From the NCBI GenBank assembly GCA_014058405.1, contig CP047423.1, positions 4,061,729 to 4,125,728 on the forward strand: a stretch of DNA of 64,000 nt, in the 5' to 3' direction. This DNA is from Candidatus Nitrospira kreftii. GTDB taxonomy: Bacteria; Nitrospirota; Nitrospiria; Nitrospirales; Nitrospiraceae. Within the stretch, counting starts at the first letter, position 1, and every line of letters begins with the position of its first letter. The position numbers and the translations under genes are program-made. Below the pieces are notes generated by a model. The model was not told where the DNA came from. It did not search any database and saw nothing but the letters and a program-made list of their open reading frames with translations. Of the stretch, positions 48,135-55,567 are shown piece after piece.

Positions 48135-48866
48135 TCATGTGCTTCCAAAGAACTTATAGAAATCAGTTCCACCGTGAAAGGAATATGGTTTGAAGTCAGT
48201 AAGTTCCTTAGGAAAATGTTCTCCTCCGGAAGCCATCCCCGCTTTGCTTCCTATGGGTGTACCAAAAAGTTTAGTCTGTACAACGAAGACATCCGGGAGT
48301 TTCCCAGCTTTGGACTCATTGATTACAAAATCCAGAGAATAGTGGTTGGTTGATAACCACCCACGGCGAATGAGCATTGGAACGAGGTCAAAACGTCTTG
48401 AAATGACTTGGTGCAGCGCACTAAGTGCGTCGAGGACTCTGCCTAGAGTGCACTCACGAATGTTCTGGAGCCTGTCATGCTTGAGAGCGTTATGTGCTTT
48501 CCACCAAGGAAGCACTGTGGTCCTATCAACCCAATCTTCAAATGGTGATCTAGTCAGAGGCGGGGAGATGAACATAATCGATCTTGTGTTGACCAGGTCC
48601 AGCTTCTTCGAATAAAGCTCACAGAAATCAGGTAGATGACATTCTGCTCTTTTCTTATTCACTCCTAAGCCTGACACGATGTCAGGGGTCATGTCCCGAA
48701 ATACTGAGTCAATGAGGCCACAGGCGTCAATAAGATGGCTTGTGAGCATTGGTGCTTCGAGAGATTCATTGTTGTTGGCAAGCGGCACATGCTCGCCGAA
48801 ATTCAGTATTCCCCTTTCAATCCTCTCATACCAGTCCACCAGTTGGCTCGATGTGTAGTCATCCAT
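48135..48866 (-). CDS. Hypothetical helical protein, third gene of a cargo operon
   Basis: A 243-residue protein, mostly helical. Visible features: LVDWYERIERGILNFGEHVP at the start and the motif LPWWKAHNALKHDRLQNI, a W-x-A-x-N-x-x-K-H-x-R pattern that I have seen in HEPN-like proteins of defence loci. The C-terminus is rich in Gly and aromatic residues. No catalytic signature can be confirmed. It lies 15 bases after the nuclease-like gene on the same strand. Confidence 0.55.
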   Translation of the reverse strand: MDDYTSSQLVDWYERIERGILNFGEHVPLANNNESLEAPMLTSHLIDACGLIDSVFRDMTPDIVSGLGVNKKRAECHLPDFCELYSKKLDLVNTRSIMFISPPLTRSPFEDWVDRTTVLPWWKAHNALKHDRLQNIRECTLGRVLDALSALHQVISRRFDLVPMLIRRGWLSTNHYSLDFVINESKAGKLPDVFVVQTKLFGTPIGSKAGMASGGEHFPKELTDFKPYSFHGGTDFYKFFGST

Positions 48867-48881
48867 TCAGACTTACCTCAC

Positions 48882-49763
48882 TCAGAGGCTAGTAGGGGAC
48901 TCCTGTTTCAATTGTGTTTTTTTTCGGCTTGACGTCCGAGCCGTCAGGCGTGGCTCACCGTTCAGGACAACCACCGTCGTGTTAATTGGTACCCCAGCCT
49001 CTCTCATAAGCTGGTTCCAGTCGTTCTCAGTGCGAAACCGATTCGTCTCATAGATTACATACACGAACCGCACCCAATCTTTAGAGAAGTATCCGCGAGT
49101 ATCAGCGAGAAGCTGATCCGCAATAGTTGGAACGTCCTCTATTCGATATAGAAATTTGTACTCAATGAGTGTCTCGAGAGATGGAATGCCTGTATCAGGC
49201 TCAAAATTCTTTATCTGTTTGGAAAGTGAAGGCTCGTGTTTAAGGTCTGGAAAAACACATTTCAAGATGGACTCAATCCTTATATGCACATCCCTTTCAT
49301 TCTGAGGGACCTCGGGGAAGACGTCGGGATTAGCAATGACATAGATAACATTGCGAATAATGTCCAACAGATCCTTGGTCACTGTTGTGTGCTTGTCGCC
49401 GGGTAAAAGCCCCTTCAGTGCTGCCAGATAACAACTAATTCGACCGAGCACGACTGAATATGATTCACCATCTTGATCCGCTTTAGCTTGCGAAAACCCC
49501 TTTTTTGTCGCTAACTCCTTATATTCTAAATAGCCAGCGTTTCTCAGTTCTGGCATACCCAAGTATTCGAGAGCAGCCAGTAACTGCAGAAAGGTTGCCT
49601 CGATTACCCAACTCGGCTCATAAGCTTGTTCTCTAAAATCTTCCCAATGAGAAAACTGATTACTAGCCCTGGTTATCTGCTCTTCCAGATTGAGAATAAT
49701 GGTCTGCAGGGGCACATTTGTAATCATCATTACGTTATCCACATAGCTAGCGGCCAAAGCCAA
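48882..49763 (-). CDS. Putative PD-(D/E)XK nuclease of a cargo operon
   Basis: A 293-residue protein. The N-terminal 190 residues are helical (NLEEQITRASNQFSHWEDFR). The C-terminal part looks like the restriction-endonuclease-like domain of this type: PDTGIPSLETLIEYKFL (acidic residue and E-x-K), then VPTIADQLLADTRGYFSKDW and the core strand RFVYVIYETNRF. In families of this shape the helical part is a sensor and the nuclease is the effector. The assignment is by pattern only. It overlaps the upstream gene by 17 bases. Confidence 0.55.
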   Translation of the reverse strand: MALAASYVDNVMMITNVPLQTIILNLEEQITRASNQFSHWEDFREQAYEPSWVIEATFLQLLAALEYLGMPELRNAGYLEYKELATKKGFSQAKADQDGESYSVVLGRISCYLAALKGLLPGDKHTTVTKDLLDIIRNVIYVIANPDVFPEVPQNERDVHIRIESILKCVFPDLKHEPSLSKQIKNFEPDTGIPSLETLIEYKFLYRIEDVPTIADQLLADTRGYFSKDWVRFVYVIYETNRFRTENDWNQLMREAGVPINTTVVVLNGEPRLTARTSSRKKTQLKQESPTSL

Positions 49764-50325
49764 TTCGAAATAAACGAGTCAACGCACGAAACAAGGCGGA
49801 TCTATCGAGGGCTGTCAGTGGTGATGGTTGTCGTTCCTGACATTCAATATCGTACGATCCTATGGGCATGATGACATCTTGTCCTGTCATGGATTGCCAG
49901 TCAAACGGCAACTTCAACCCACTGACAGGTTCATCACTTTTGGTGTTCAAGGTTAACTTGATAAAATGTTCCTTCCAGTTGATTCCCAGTAAACGGGAAA
50001 AGAATTCTGGGCCGATTTCAATATGTACATCGAGACGCGGAGGGCGCTCAACTATTAGCTGGTCAGGCACACCCCTTGCTGCATGCAGCTTCACGACATT
50101 GTCGGCATCGTCACTGGCAACATCTATGGTGTTCCAGTACGACGCGCCTTCATCTCCAGATTTGTGATTATGAATTTCATATGAGATGGGGAGTTTCCCT
50201 ATGCCGGGAGCAAGCTTCGCATTCTTAAAAACAAGTTGCTCTCTATCGATACCGTCAGGGTCTTTATAAAGAAGATGCGTAGGATTTGAGAGGAAGAAGC
50301 AGAGACGGGACACTAGATGCACCAA
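49747..50325 (-). CDS. Hypothetical protein, first gene of a cargo operon
   Basis: A 192-residue protein with a beta-rich middle (GIGKLPISYEIHNHKSGDEG, RLDVHIEIGPEFFSRLLG, HFIKLTLNTKSDEPVSG). No family recognised. It overlaps the nuclease-like gene by 17 bases, so expression is coupled. Its start is uncertain; a signal peptide is not evident. Confidence 0.5.
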   Translation of the reverse strand: MVHLVSRLCFFLSNPTHLLYKDPDGIDREQLVFKNAKLAPGIGKLPISYEIHNHKSGDEGASYWNTIDVASDDADNVVKLHAARGVPDQLIVERPPRLDVHIEIGPEFFSRLLGINWKEHFIKLTLNTKSDEPVSGLKLPFDWQSMTGQDVIMPIGSYDIECQERQPSPLTALDRSALFRALTRLFRIGFGR

Positions 50326-50349
50326 ACCTTAACGAAATTTCCCCAAAAG

Positions 50350-50553
50350 CTAGACCGCGCAGTTTAGCTTGTCAAGTGAGTTACTGGCCTCAAAAGCATT
50401 GATGGTAAGGGTGCATTTCTTGGCCTCGAACACTAGAGATGACCAATAAAACAAGTTCATCGGGCATTTCTGGCTCATCCAGCCTCCCTCTGTACATTCT
50501 CCTTCTGACCATGCGTGATAATGGCCCATCCTATCCCGAGGAGCAAGCAACAA
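50350..50553 (-). CDS. Possible small Cys-rich protein upstream of the cargo operon
   Basis: A 67-codon frame rich in Cys and Trp (HYHAWSEGECTEGGWMSQKC, PMNLFYWSSLVFEAKKC). It ends 25 bases before the operon's first start. Composition is protein-like, but there is no family match or clear ribosome site; it could also be chance. Confidence 0.25.
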   Translation of the reverse strand: MLLAPRDRMGHYHAWSEGECTEGGWMSQKCPMNLFYWSSLVFEAKKCTLTINAFEASNSLDKLNCAV

Positions 50554-50579
50554 ATTGTGTGTATTTGAGTTTTGACGTG

Positions 50580-50608
50580 TTGACAGGTTTCTTGTGGCAT
50601 GCTAAAAA
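50580..50608 (+). promoter_or_regulatory. Sigma-70-type promoter of the replication operon
   Basis: TTGACA (50580-50585), 17-base spacer, TAAAAA (50603-50608). It points at the structured leader and alpA. It is the best consensus promoter I noticed in the window. Transcription should start near 50615. Confidence 0.7.
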
Positions 50609-50641
50609 TTAAAAACGCTGCAAATAGCGGCAACGTTCTAA

Positions 50642-50765
50642 GTCAGTAAAGGGGCCGACAGCCCCGAAGGTCCTACAGGCTTTCACTGACGCGCAAGGTT
50701 AGCTGACAGCGATACCGAGCTAGACGTGACACAGGTTTTCATCTGGTCACTCGCTCGGTTTTTTT
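50642..50765 (+). ncRNA. Structured leader RNA ending in a terminator, ahead of alpA
   Basis: An outer stem GTCAGT (50642-50647) with ACTGAC (50685-50690) encloses a GGGGC/GCCCC hairpin (50651-50665). A second module is the terminator at 50714-50765. Transcripts from 50615 would often stop at about 50765, giving a 150-base RNA, unless antitermination occurs. In layout it resembles the P4 CI and P1/P7 C4 immunity RNAs, which control replication genes by leader termination; this identification is inference. Confidence 0.5.
50714..50765 (+). terminator. Rho-independent terminator before alpA
   Basis: Stem ACCGAGC (50714-50720) with GCTCGGT (50753-50759), an inner GTGAC/GTCAC pair (50726-50730 with 50746-50750), then seven T. 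It stands 38 bases before the alpA start, where a terminator is unexpected unless it serves attenuation or ends a small RNA. Confidence 0.85.
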
Positions 50766-50802
50766 ATGAGTCCGGTGGGTGGCCGCAACCAGGAGCCACG
50801 CC

Positions 50803-51024
50803 ATGCCGGACACAATTCAACCCTCTCCCTTAGTCCTTCGTCTCAAAGACCTTCAACGCCGCCTTGCCCTCTCGCGTAGCGCAATCTACGCACGCATGGC
50901 CGCCGGAGATTTTCCCCCACCGATTCAGTTAGGCCCCCGTGCGATTGGGTGGCGGCAAGCTGACATTGACGCCTGGGTTGAGAGCCGAACGCGCCAGAGT
51001 CACAGTCAGGCGGTGAAGCCATGA
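50803..51024 (+). CDS. alpA: AlpA-family transcriptional activator
   Basis: A 73-residue HTH_17 protein: VLRLKDLQRRLALSRSAIYA, RMAAGDFPPPIQLGPRAIGW, RQADIDAWVESRTRQ. AlpA proteins activate integrase/excisionase genes in prophages and satellites such as P4. AGGAG lies 7 bases before the ATG at 50803. It overlaps the primase-like gene by ATGA. Confidence 0.88.
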   Translation: MPDTIQPSPLVLRLKDLQRRLALSRSAIYARMAAGDFPPPIQLGPRAIGWRQADIDAWVESRTRQSHSQAVKP

Positions 51025-51473
51025 CTATCTCGGAATTTCTGAGCCGAGTTGATGCGGTCAAGGATCACGGGGCGGGTAAGTGGTCCGCGAAATGTCCCGC
51101 GCACAAGGACAGGACCCCAAGTTTGAGCATCCGAGAGGGTGAACGTGCTGTGTTGGTCAAATGCTGGGCGGGATGCTCTCTGGAAGCCATCGCCTCAAGG
51201 CTCGGCATCAAACTCAAAGATCTTTTCTTTGACAGTCTAGCCGATCCACGTCAACGGCGTGAGACCATGCAACGCCGGGCTAAAGAGCAAGCCGCACAAC
51301 GGGCCGCGCATCAGACCAAAGGCCGACGAGCCGACGCTCGACGGCATGCGGAATACCTCATTCAATCCGCTCGCGGCCTCGATATCAGCCACTGGTCGAA
51401 CGACGAATTGAACAAGCGCCTCAATGCCCTCGGCGACGCCTACAACATTTTGGAGGCCGAAAGCCATGACTGA
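51021..51473 (+). CDS. CHC2-type zinc-finger primase-like protein
   Basis: A 150-residue protein. MTISEFLSRVDAVKDHGAGK leads to CPAHKDRTPSLSIREG and VLVKCWAGCSLEAIASRLG, a C-H-C-C zinc-binding module like that of DnaG primases (CPFHxxxxPS ... CxxC). A basic helical tail follows. No Toprim domain is present, so on its own it would be a DNA-binding helper of the DUF3631 protein. Stop overlaps the next gene by 8 bases. Confidence 0.82.
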   Translation: MTISEFLSRVDAVKDHGAGKWSAKCPAHKDRTPSLSIREGERAVLVKCWAGCSLEAIASRLGIKLKDLFFDSLADPRQRRETMQRRAKEQAAQRAAHQTKGRRADARRHAEYLIQSARGLDISHWSNDELNKRLNALGDAYNILEAESHD

Positions 51474-53004
51474 CACCATGCAGGAGAACAGGGTGCAGTT
51501 TGCGATTGCCCAAGCCTTGAATGACGCTCCTCCGATAGGTGAGGGTCAACTGGATCAACTGGCCTTGCTGCCGCCGATTGAATATGGACAAGCCCGCAAG
51601 CGGGTTGCAGAGGAGTTAGGGGTTTCTGTTGCCTTACTGGACAAGGCGATCGAGGATAGAAAGAAGCAGTTGCTCCCAGCGGTGCCAGTGGGGAACGGCA
51701 GGCCGCTTGAACTCCCCGCGATTCCCTTGGCGGATGCGCCGGTCAACGGCGAAGCCGTCTTCGACACGGTCCTGTCGGTCTTGAGAACTTACGTGATCCT
51801 GCCGGAGCATTCCGCCATTGCCATAGCGCTCTGGATCTTCCGTGCCCATTGTGATGATGCGTTCAATATCAGTCCCCGGCTAGCCGTGTTGTCTCCCGTT
51901 AAGCGGTGCGGCAAAACCACACTCCTCGAACTAATTGCCAAGCTGGTGCCGCGTTCTCTCCCTACGTCAAACGTAACCGCGTCCGTCATCTTCCGGGCTG
52001 TTGAAAAGCTGCATCCGACGTTGTTGATTGACGAGGCCGATTCGTTCTTGACGGACAAGGAAGAACTACGCGGCATCGTCAATTCTGGCCATCGTCGGGA
52101 AAGTGCTCATGTCCTCCGCAATGTCGGCGATGATCACGAACCCCGGCTCTTTTCGACCTGGTGCCCCATGGTCATAGCCGGGATCGGCACTCTGCCGGAG
52201 ACGATTGAGGACCGATCCATCATCGTGTCGATGCGACGGAAACAGGTCGGGGAAACCGTTCAGCCGCTTCGCTGGAATAGTCGCCAGGGCGACGCCATCC
52301 AACAGCAGTTGGCGACGATAGCGAGCGCTCTTGCTCGCTGGGGATTCGATCACACTCCCGGACTTCGTGCGATTGATCCAGTCATACCTGAGGGCCTCCA
52401 TGACCGGACGGCGGACAACTGGCACCCGCTGCTGACGATAGCCGAAAAGATCGGAGGGCCGGTTATCGAACAGGCACGGGCGGCGGCGGTCGCCTTGTCT
52501 ATTGGTGAGATGAAGACAGAATCCCGAGGAGTGGAATTGCTTCGGGATATTGCCGAGCTATTTGAGCAAGACCAGCGAGACCGGTTCACCTCGCAAGGGA
52601 TATGCGATCTGCTGGCCGGGCTCGAAGAGCGTCCATGGTCGGATTGGCGACGAGGCAAGCCGCTCAACCCTAACCAGCTTGCTCGACTGCTCAAGGATTT
52701 TGGTATTCACTCCCGAAGCATCCGTTTTGACTCCGGGGTCCAACGGGGATATCACCGGGAGGACTTCGGCGACGCCTTCGGGCGGTACCTGACCTCTCAT
52801 CCTGCTACACTCCCCTCTTCAAACTGCTACAGTGCTACAACCTGCTCCCAGAGCGGCCAAACCCAACTTTTGCAACGTGCAACAAACTCCCCCTGTAGCA
52901 CTTCTGAAAATGTACCAAACCCCGCTCCTAGCGCCACTTGTAGCGGTGTAGCACTTCAAAACCAAGAAATTGGCCTGGAGGAGGTGATTGACCTTGTTGA
53001 TTGA
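51466..53004 (+). CDS. DUF3631 ATPase (replication helicase-like) of the element
   Basis: A 512-residue protein. After an N-terminal helical part comes a P-loop ATPase: Walker A LSPVKRCGKTTLLELIAKL (about 142-160), Walker B TLLIDEADSFL (185-195), sensor region VGDDHEPRLFSTWCPMVIAG and arginine-type DRSIIVSMRRKQ. DUF3631 follows (LLRDIAELFEQDQRDRFTSQ). Such proteins are encoded next to CHC2 fingers in islands and plasmids and probably unwind or prime the element's replication. ATG 51466 overlaps the upstream gene. Confidence 0.85.
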   Translation: MTDTMQENRVQFAIAQALNDAPPIGEGQLDQLALLPPIEYGQARKRVAEELGVSVALLDKAIEDRKKQLLPAVPVGNGRPLELPAIPLADAPVNGEAVFDTVLSVLRTYVILPEHSAIAIALWIFRAHCDDAFNISPRLAVLSPVKRCGKTTLLELIAKLVPRSLPTSNVTASVIFRAVEKLHPTLLIDEADSFLTDKEELRGIVNSGHRRESAHVLRNVGDDHEPRLFSTWCPMVIAGIGTLPETIEDRSIIVSMRRKQVGETVQPLRWNSRQGDAIQQQLATIASALARWGFDHTPGLRAIDPVIPEGLHDRTADNWHPLLTIAEKIGGPVIEQARAAAVALSIGEMKTESRGVELLRDIAELFEQDQRDRFTSQGICDLLAGLEERPWSDWRRGKPLNPNQLARLLKDFGIHSRSIRFDSGVQRGYHREDFGDAFGRYLTSHPATLPSSNCYSATTCSQSGQTQLLQRATNSPCSTSENVPNPAPSATCSGVALQNQEIGLEEVIDLVD

Positions 53005-53326
53005 ATCCTCACAGCCGGTGATCGTCCGCCGATTAGCGGGAGACCTTCGTCTGGTTCCCGGCTTCCCGGTTGATCTTCCCGACGATGACGCGATTCGCCT
53101 CTTGGCAAAGACCAACAAGGTCCATCCCGTACTTCATCCTGGCGAATGGGTGGAATGGCGATCTCCAGCCCTCCCACAGCAGCGCGGTGAAGTTTTAGCC
53201 GTATATACAGACAGAACCTTCGAAGTATTTCACCCGCTCACGGAAGCGGTGTGCCGGTTGCCAATAGCGTGGGTGACACAGGTCCTTAGAGACCCCGCGT
53301 TCAAGACAGACAGCAGTAACCGCTAG
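52994..53326 (+). CDS. Hypothetical small protein of the element
   Basis: About 110 residues starting with TTG (52994, or 52988); GGAGGAGG lies just upstream and overlaps the end of the DUF3631 gene. It reads VIVRRLAGDLRLVPGFPVDL, PVLHPGEWVEWRSPALPQQR, GEVLAVYTDRTFEVFHPLTE. No domain recognised; it looks like a compact beta-rich (SH3-like) protein. Confidence 0.6.
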   Translation: MLIESSQPVIVRRLAGDLRLVPGFPVDLPDDDAIRLLAKTNKVHPVLHPGEWVEWRSPALPQQRGEVLAVYTDRTFEVFHPLTEAVCRLPIAWVTQVLRDPAFKTDSSNR

Positions 53327-53346
53327 ACAGTTGCAGAGAGGCCTTG

Positions 53347-53718
53347 ATGTCTAATGACGAAAAAATATCAAAATCAATCAACTCTCACGGGGGGCGGCGC
53401 CTACGGGCCGGGAGGCCATTAGGAAGCCTTAACAAACTCAGCAGGCCATTGAAGGAAGCAGCGGCGCTGCATACCGAGGATTGTCTAGCCGTCCTTGTGC
53501 AGCTCCGGGACCATGCCGAGTCCGAACAGGTAAGGCTAGCGGCTGCGATGGCTCTCTTGGACCGAGGACATGGTAGGCCGCGCCAAGAACTTGATCTCAA
53601 CAAAAGTGAAGGCCTCACGGTCGTCATTGAGCGCTGGCCCCCTGTTAACCGCCCGCAAAGCGGCCCGGTGATGATCGAGAGTCACCCTAGCGATACGCAA
53701 GAACCTGTAGGCACGTAG
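53347..53718 (+). CDS. Hypothetical protein with GRPxGSLNK motif
   Basis: A 123-residue protein. RLRAGRPLGSLNKLSRPLKE is the DNA-binding-like GRPKGSxNK motif of DUF5681 and terminase-small-subunit-like proteins; a helical part follows (LVQLRDHAESEQVRLAAAMA, LLDRGHGRPRQ). Start is ATG 53347 (TTG 53344 precedes it). In phages such proteins recognise DNA ends; role here unknown. Confidence 0.6.
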   Translation: MSNDEKISKSINSHGGRRLRAGRPLGSLNKLSRPLKEAAALHTEDCLAVLVQLRDHAESEQVRLAAAMALLDRGHGRPRQELDLNKSEGLTVVIERWPPVNRPQSGPVMIESHPSDTQEPVGT

Positions 53719-53723
53719 CGACA

Positions 53724-53963
53724 ATGCCGCACGAAACGCCATCGATGACCCGCCGTCTACTGAACATTAAGGAAGTGGCCGACTATACCGGCCTCTCTAC
53801 GCACACGCTCTACACGATGGTGTCTAAACGACGCATTCCCTTTGTGAAACTTGGACGGCTGACGAAGTTTGACCGGTATGAACTCGACCGGTGGATTAGC
53901 TCGCAATCCGTGAAGGTTCGGCGGCCTTTCTCGAGCTACACCCCCTTGACTGGTGGTAGCTAA
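53724..53963 (+). CDS. xis: Excisionase-family helix-turn-helix protein
   Basis: A 79-residue HTH_17 protein: RLLNIKEVADYTGLSTHTLY, TMVSKRRIPFVKLGRLTKFD, RYELDRWISSQSV. It probably directs excision or regulates the integrase. 5 bases after the preceding gene. Confidence 0.85.
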   Translation: MPHETPSMTRRLLNIKEVADYTGLSTHTLYTMVSKRRIPFVKLGRLTKFDRYELDRWISSQSVKVRRPFSSYTPLTGGS

Positions 53964-53972
53964 TAGACTACC

Positions 53973-54200
53973 ATGCGCCCCATGCAGACACGGCTGAAGG
54001 AATGGCGGGAGACCCGAGGTTTGAGCCTACGGAAGCTCGGCGACTTGTCTGGCGTCCACTACGTTTCTCTGGTGAAGATGGAAGCCGGGAGGTTGGACCC
54101 GCAACTCTCAACCCTTCTCAAGCTGTGTCGAGCACTTCGCATAACCCTTAACCAACTTGTCGGGAAAGGAGCGACTCATGGGACTGACACGAAGGGGTAA
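53973..54200 (+). CDS. XRE-family transcriptional regulator
   Basis: A 75-residue Cro/CI-type HTH: RLKEWRETRGLSLRKLGDLS, GVHYVSLVKMEAGRLDPQLS, TLLKLCRALRITLNQLVG. A likely repressor of the element. Its end overlaps the integrase start by 23 bases, coupling their translation. Start could be the second Met (MQTRLKEWR). Confidence 0.88.
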   Translation: MRPMQTRLKEWRETRGLSLRKLGDLSGVHYVSLVKMEAGRLDPQLSTLLKLCRALRITLNQLVGKGATHGTDTKG

Positions 54201-55350
54201 GTGTGCCAGGGGATGCCCGGATGGGGTGAAGGGCTTGAAATGCCCTTGCCCGAAGTCCTGGGCCTATTACGTGGAGTTTTTTGTGTTGGATGATGGGGAA
54301 CGGCTGACGCTCACCCAACGCATGCCAGGGGCAAAGCTCAAGCGCTGGAAGGTAGGCTGTGACAACAAGACGCTTGCCCGGCAACAAGAAGCGGTCATCA
54401 AGACGAAGCTATTAGCTGGAGCCGTTGAGAGTGAGCGAGCCAAGAAAGCCGTTACGACCTTGGGCCAATGGGCCGAAGAATATAAGGCGACGGAGGAAGT
54501 AATGCGGATTCGCTCCTATAAGGAACGCTGTCAGCGTATCGACAAGGTCATCGTTCCCTTCTTTGGAAGCAATCGTCTGCTTCAAGATATCGCCGTGAAA
54601 GATGTCGAGGCTTTCCGGCAAGAACGGGGCAAGGGGCGTATGGTCGGAACCGTCAACGTAGACCATAACTACCTCAAGCACATGCTGAAATTGGCGATGA
54701 AACGGGATCTGATTACCCGGAATGTCGCCTCTCTCGTGGCGGCTCCCAAACCGAAGAATGCAAGAAGCCGCGTCCTTGAGCCCGAAGAATGGGGACGGCT
54801 CTATGGTGCTGCTCCTGACTGGTTCAAGCCTGTATTGTTGACCGGCTACCATACCGGCATGCGCCTAGAAGAGATTCTCACCCTGACATGGGACCGGGTA
54901 GACCTGGAGAAAGGGAGAATCTTTCTCCCTGGTCATTTGACGAAGACGGGGCAGGAACGCCTTGTTCCCGTTACGGCAACCCTACGGCGAGAACTCCAAC
55001 GTCACCGGGGCCTTGATGGAGTAATGCGCATTCAGGGCTTGGTGTTCCACAAGGACGGGCGGAAACTGAGTCATACCTACCGGGAGGTTCAGCGGCTTTG
55101 CCAGGAACAGAAGATTGAAGGTTTCGTCTTCCATGATCTTCGGCATTGTGCTGTGACCAACCTAGCTGACGAGGGCGTTGAAATCGAAACGATCATGAAG
55201 ATTGTCGGGCATTCCTCGGTGGAAATGTTCTTGCGCTATCGCACAGTGAAGGCGGACCGGTTGGATGCTGCAATGGCCCGACTGGACGCCAGGCTTAACA
55301 CCCCCGTAACACGTGCTTCCGCACGGCTTTCTAACTCACTGAATAATTAG
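54178..55350 (+). CDS. int: Tyrosine-recombinase integrase of the tRNA-Leu element
   Basis: A 390-residue integrase. It has a Cys-rich N-terminus (Cys9, Cys13, Cys22, Cys24 in GKCARGCPDGVKGLKCPCP) that looks like a zinc-binding arm domain. The core-binding domain covers about 93-185. Catalytic residues: Arg229 (HTGMRLEE), His319 and Arg322 (HDLRHCAVT), His345 (IVGHSS) and Tyr354 (FLRYRTV). AAAGGAG lies 6 bases before ATG 54178. The gene ends 10 bases before the tRNA-Leu attachment core. Confidence 0.94.
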   Translation: MGLTRRGKCARGCPDGVKGLKCPCPKSWAYYVEFFVLDDGERLTLTQRMPGAKLKRWKVGCDNKTLARQQEAVIKTKLLAGAVESERAKKAVTTLGQWAEEYKATEEVMRIRSYKERCQRIDKVIVPFFGSNRLLQDIAVKDVEAFRQERGKGRMVGTVNVDHNYLKHMLKLAMKRDLITRNVASLVAAPKPKNARSRVLEPEEWGRLYGAAPDWFKPVLLTGYHTGMRLEEILTLTWDRVDLEKGRIFLPGHLTKTGQERLVPVTATLRRELQRHRGLDGVMRIQGLVFHKDGRKLSHTYREVQRLCQEQKIEGFVFHDLRHCAVTNLADEGVEIETIMKIVGHSSVEMFLRYRTVKADRLDAAMARLDARLNTPVTRASARLSNSLNN

Positions 55351-55360
55351 GCAGGAATGA

Positions 55361-55381
55361 TGGGTGGTGCCGAAGCCGGGA
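55361..55381. repeat. attR: 21-bp core at the tRNA-Leu(CAG) 3' end
   Basis: Matches 45715-45735 exactly. It spans a few bases beyond the CCA, the CCA itself, the acceptor 3' strand and the start of the T arm of the intact tRNA. Confidence 0.75.
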
Positions 55382-55450
55382 GTTGAACCCGGACGCCCTT
55401 GCGAGCACCAGCTCCTGAGGCTGGCGTGTCTGCCATTCCACCACTTCGGC
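55365..55450 (-). tRNA. tRNA-Leu (anticodon CAG)
   Basis: Class II tRNA on the minus strand, 86 bases. Acceptor GCCGAAG pairs with CTTCGGC, then A and encoded CCA. The anticodon stem CCAGC/GCTGG holds loop CTCAGGA (anticodon CAG, CUG codons). T arm CCGGG TTCAACT CCCGG. Target of the second integrative element. Confidence 0.95.
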
Positions 55451-55567
55451 AATCAGGCACGCTGCAGCATGTTGAAAACCATGTTGCGCGTGCCCAGGGA
55501 TTGACTGCGAGAGTGGGGATTATCCTGAATTCTCCTTGCTCACGTCAAGCAAGCGCCGAGCAATCCT

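Larger units (their letters stand above)
45715..55381. mobile_element. Second integrative element, in tRNA-Leu(CAG), about 9.7 kb
   Basis: A 21-bp exact direct repeat (45715-45735 and 55361-55381) matches the 3' end of tRNA-Leu(CAG). The integrase ends 10 bases before the tRNA-side copy. The right half has the compact order AlpA, CHC2 primase, DUF3631 ATPase, small genes, excisionase, XRE regulator, integrase, like a phage satellite or mobilizable island. The left half holds an FG-GAP protein and a three-gene operon, plus short decayed pieces. No capsid or conjugation genes seen. Confidence 0.8.
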
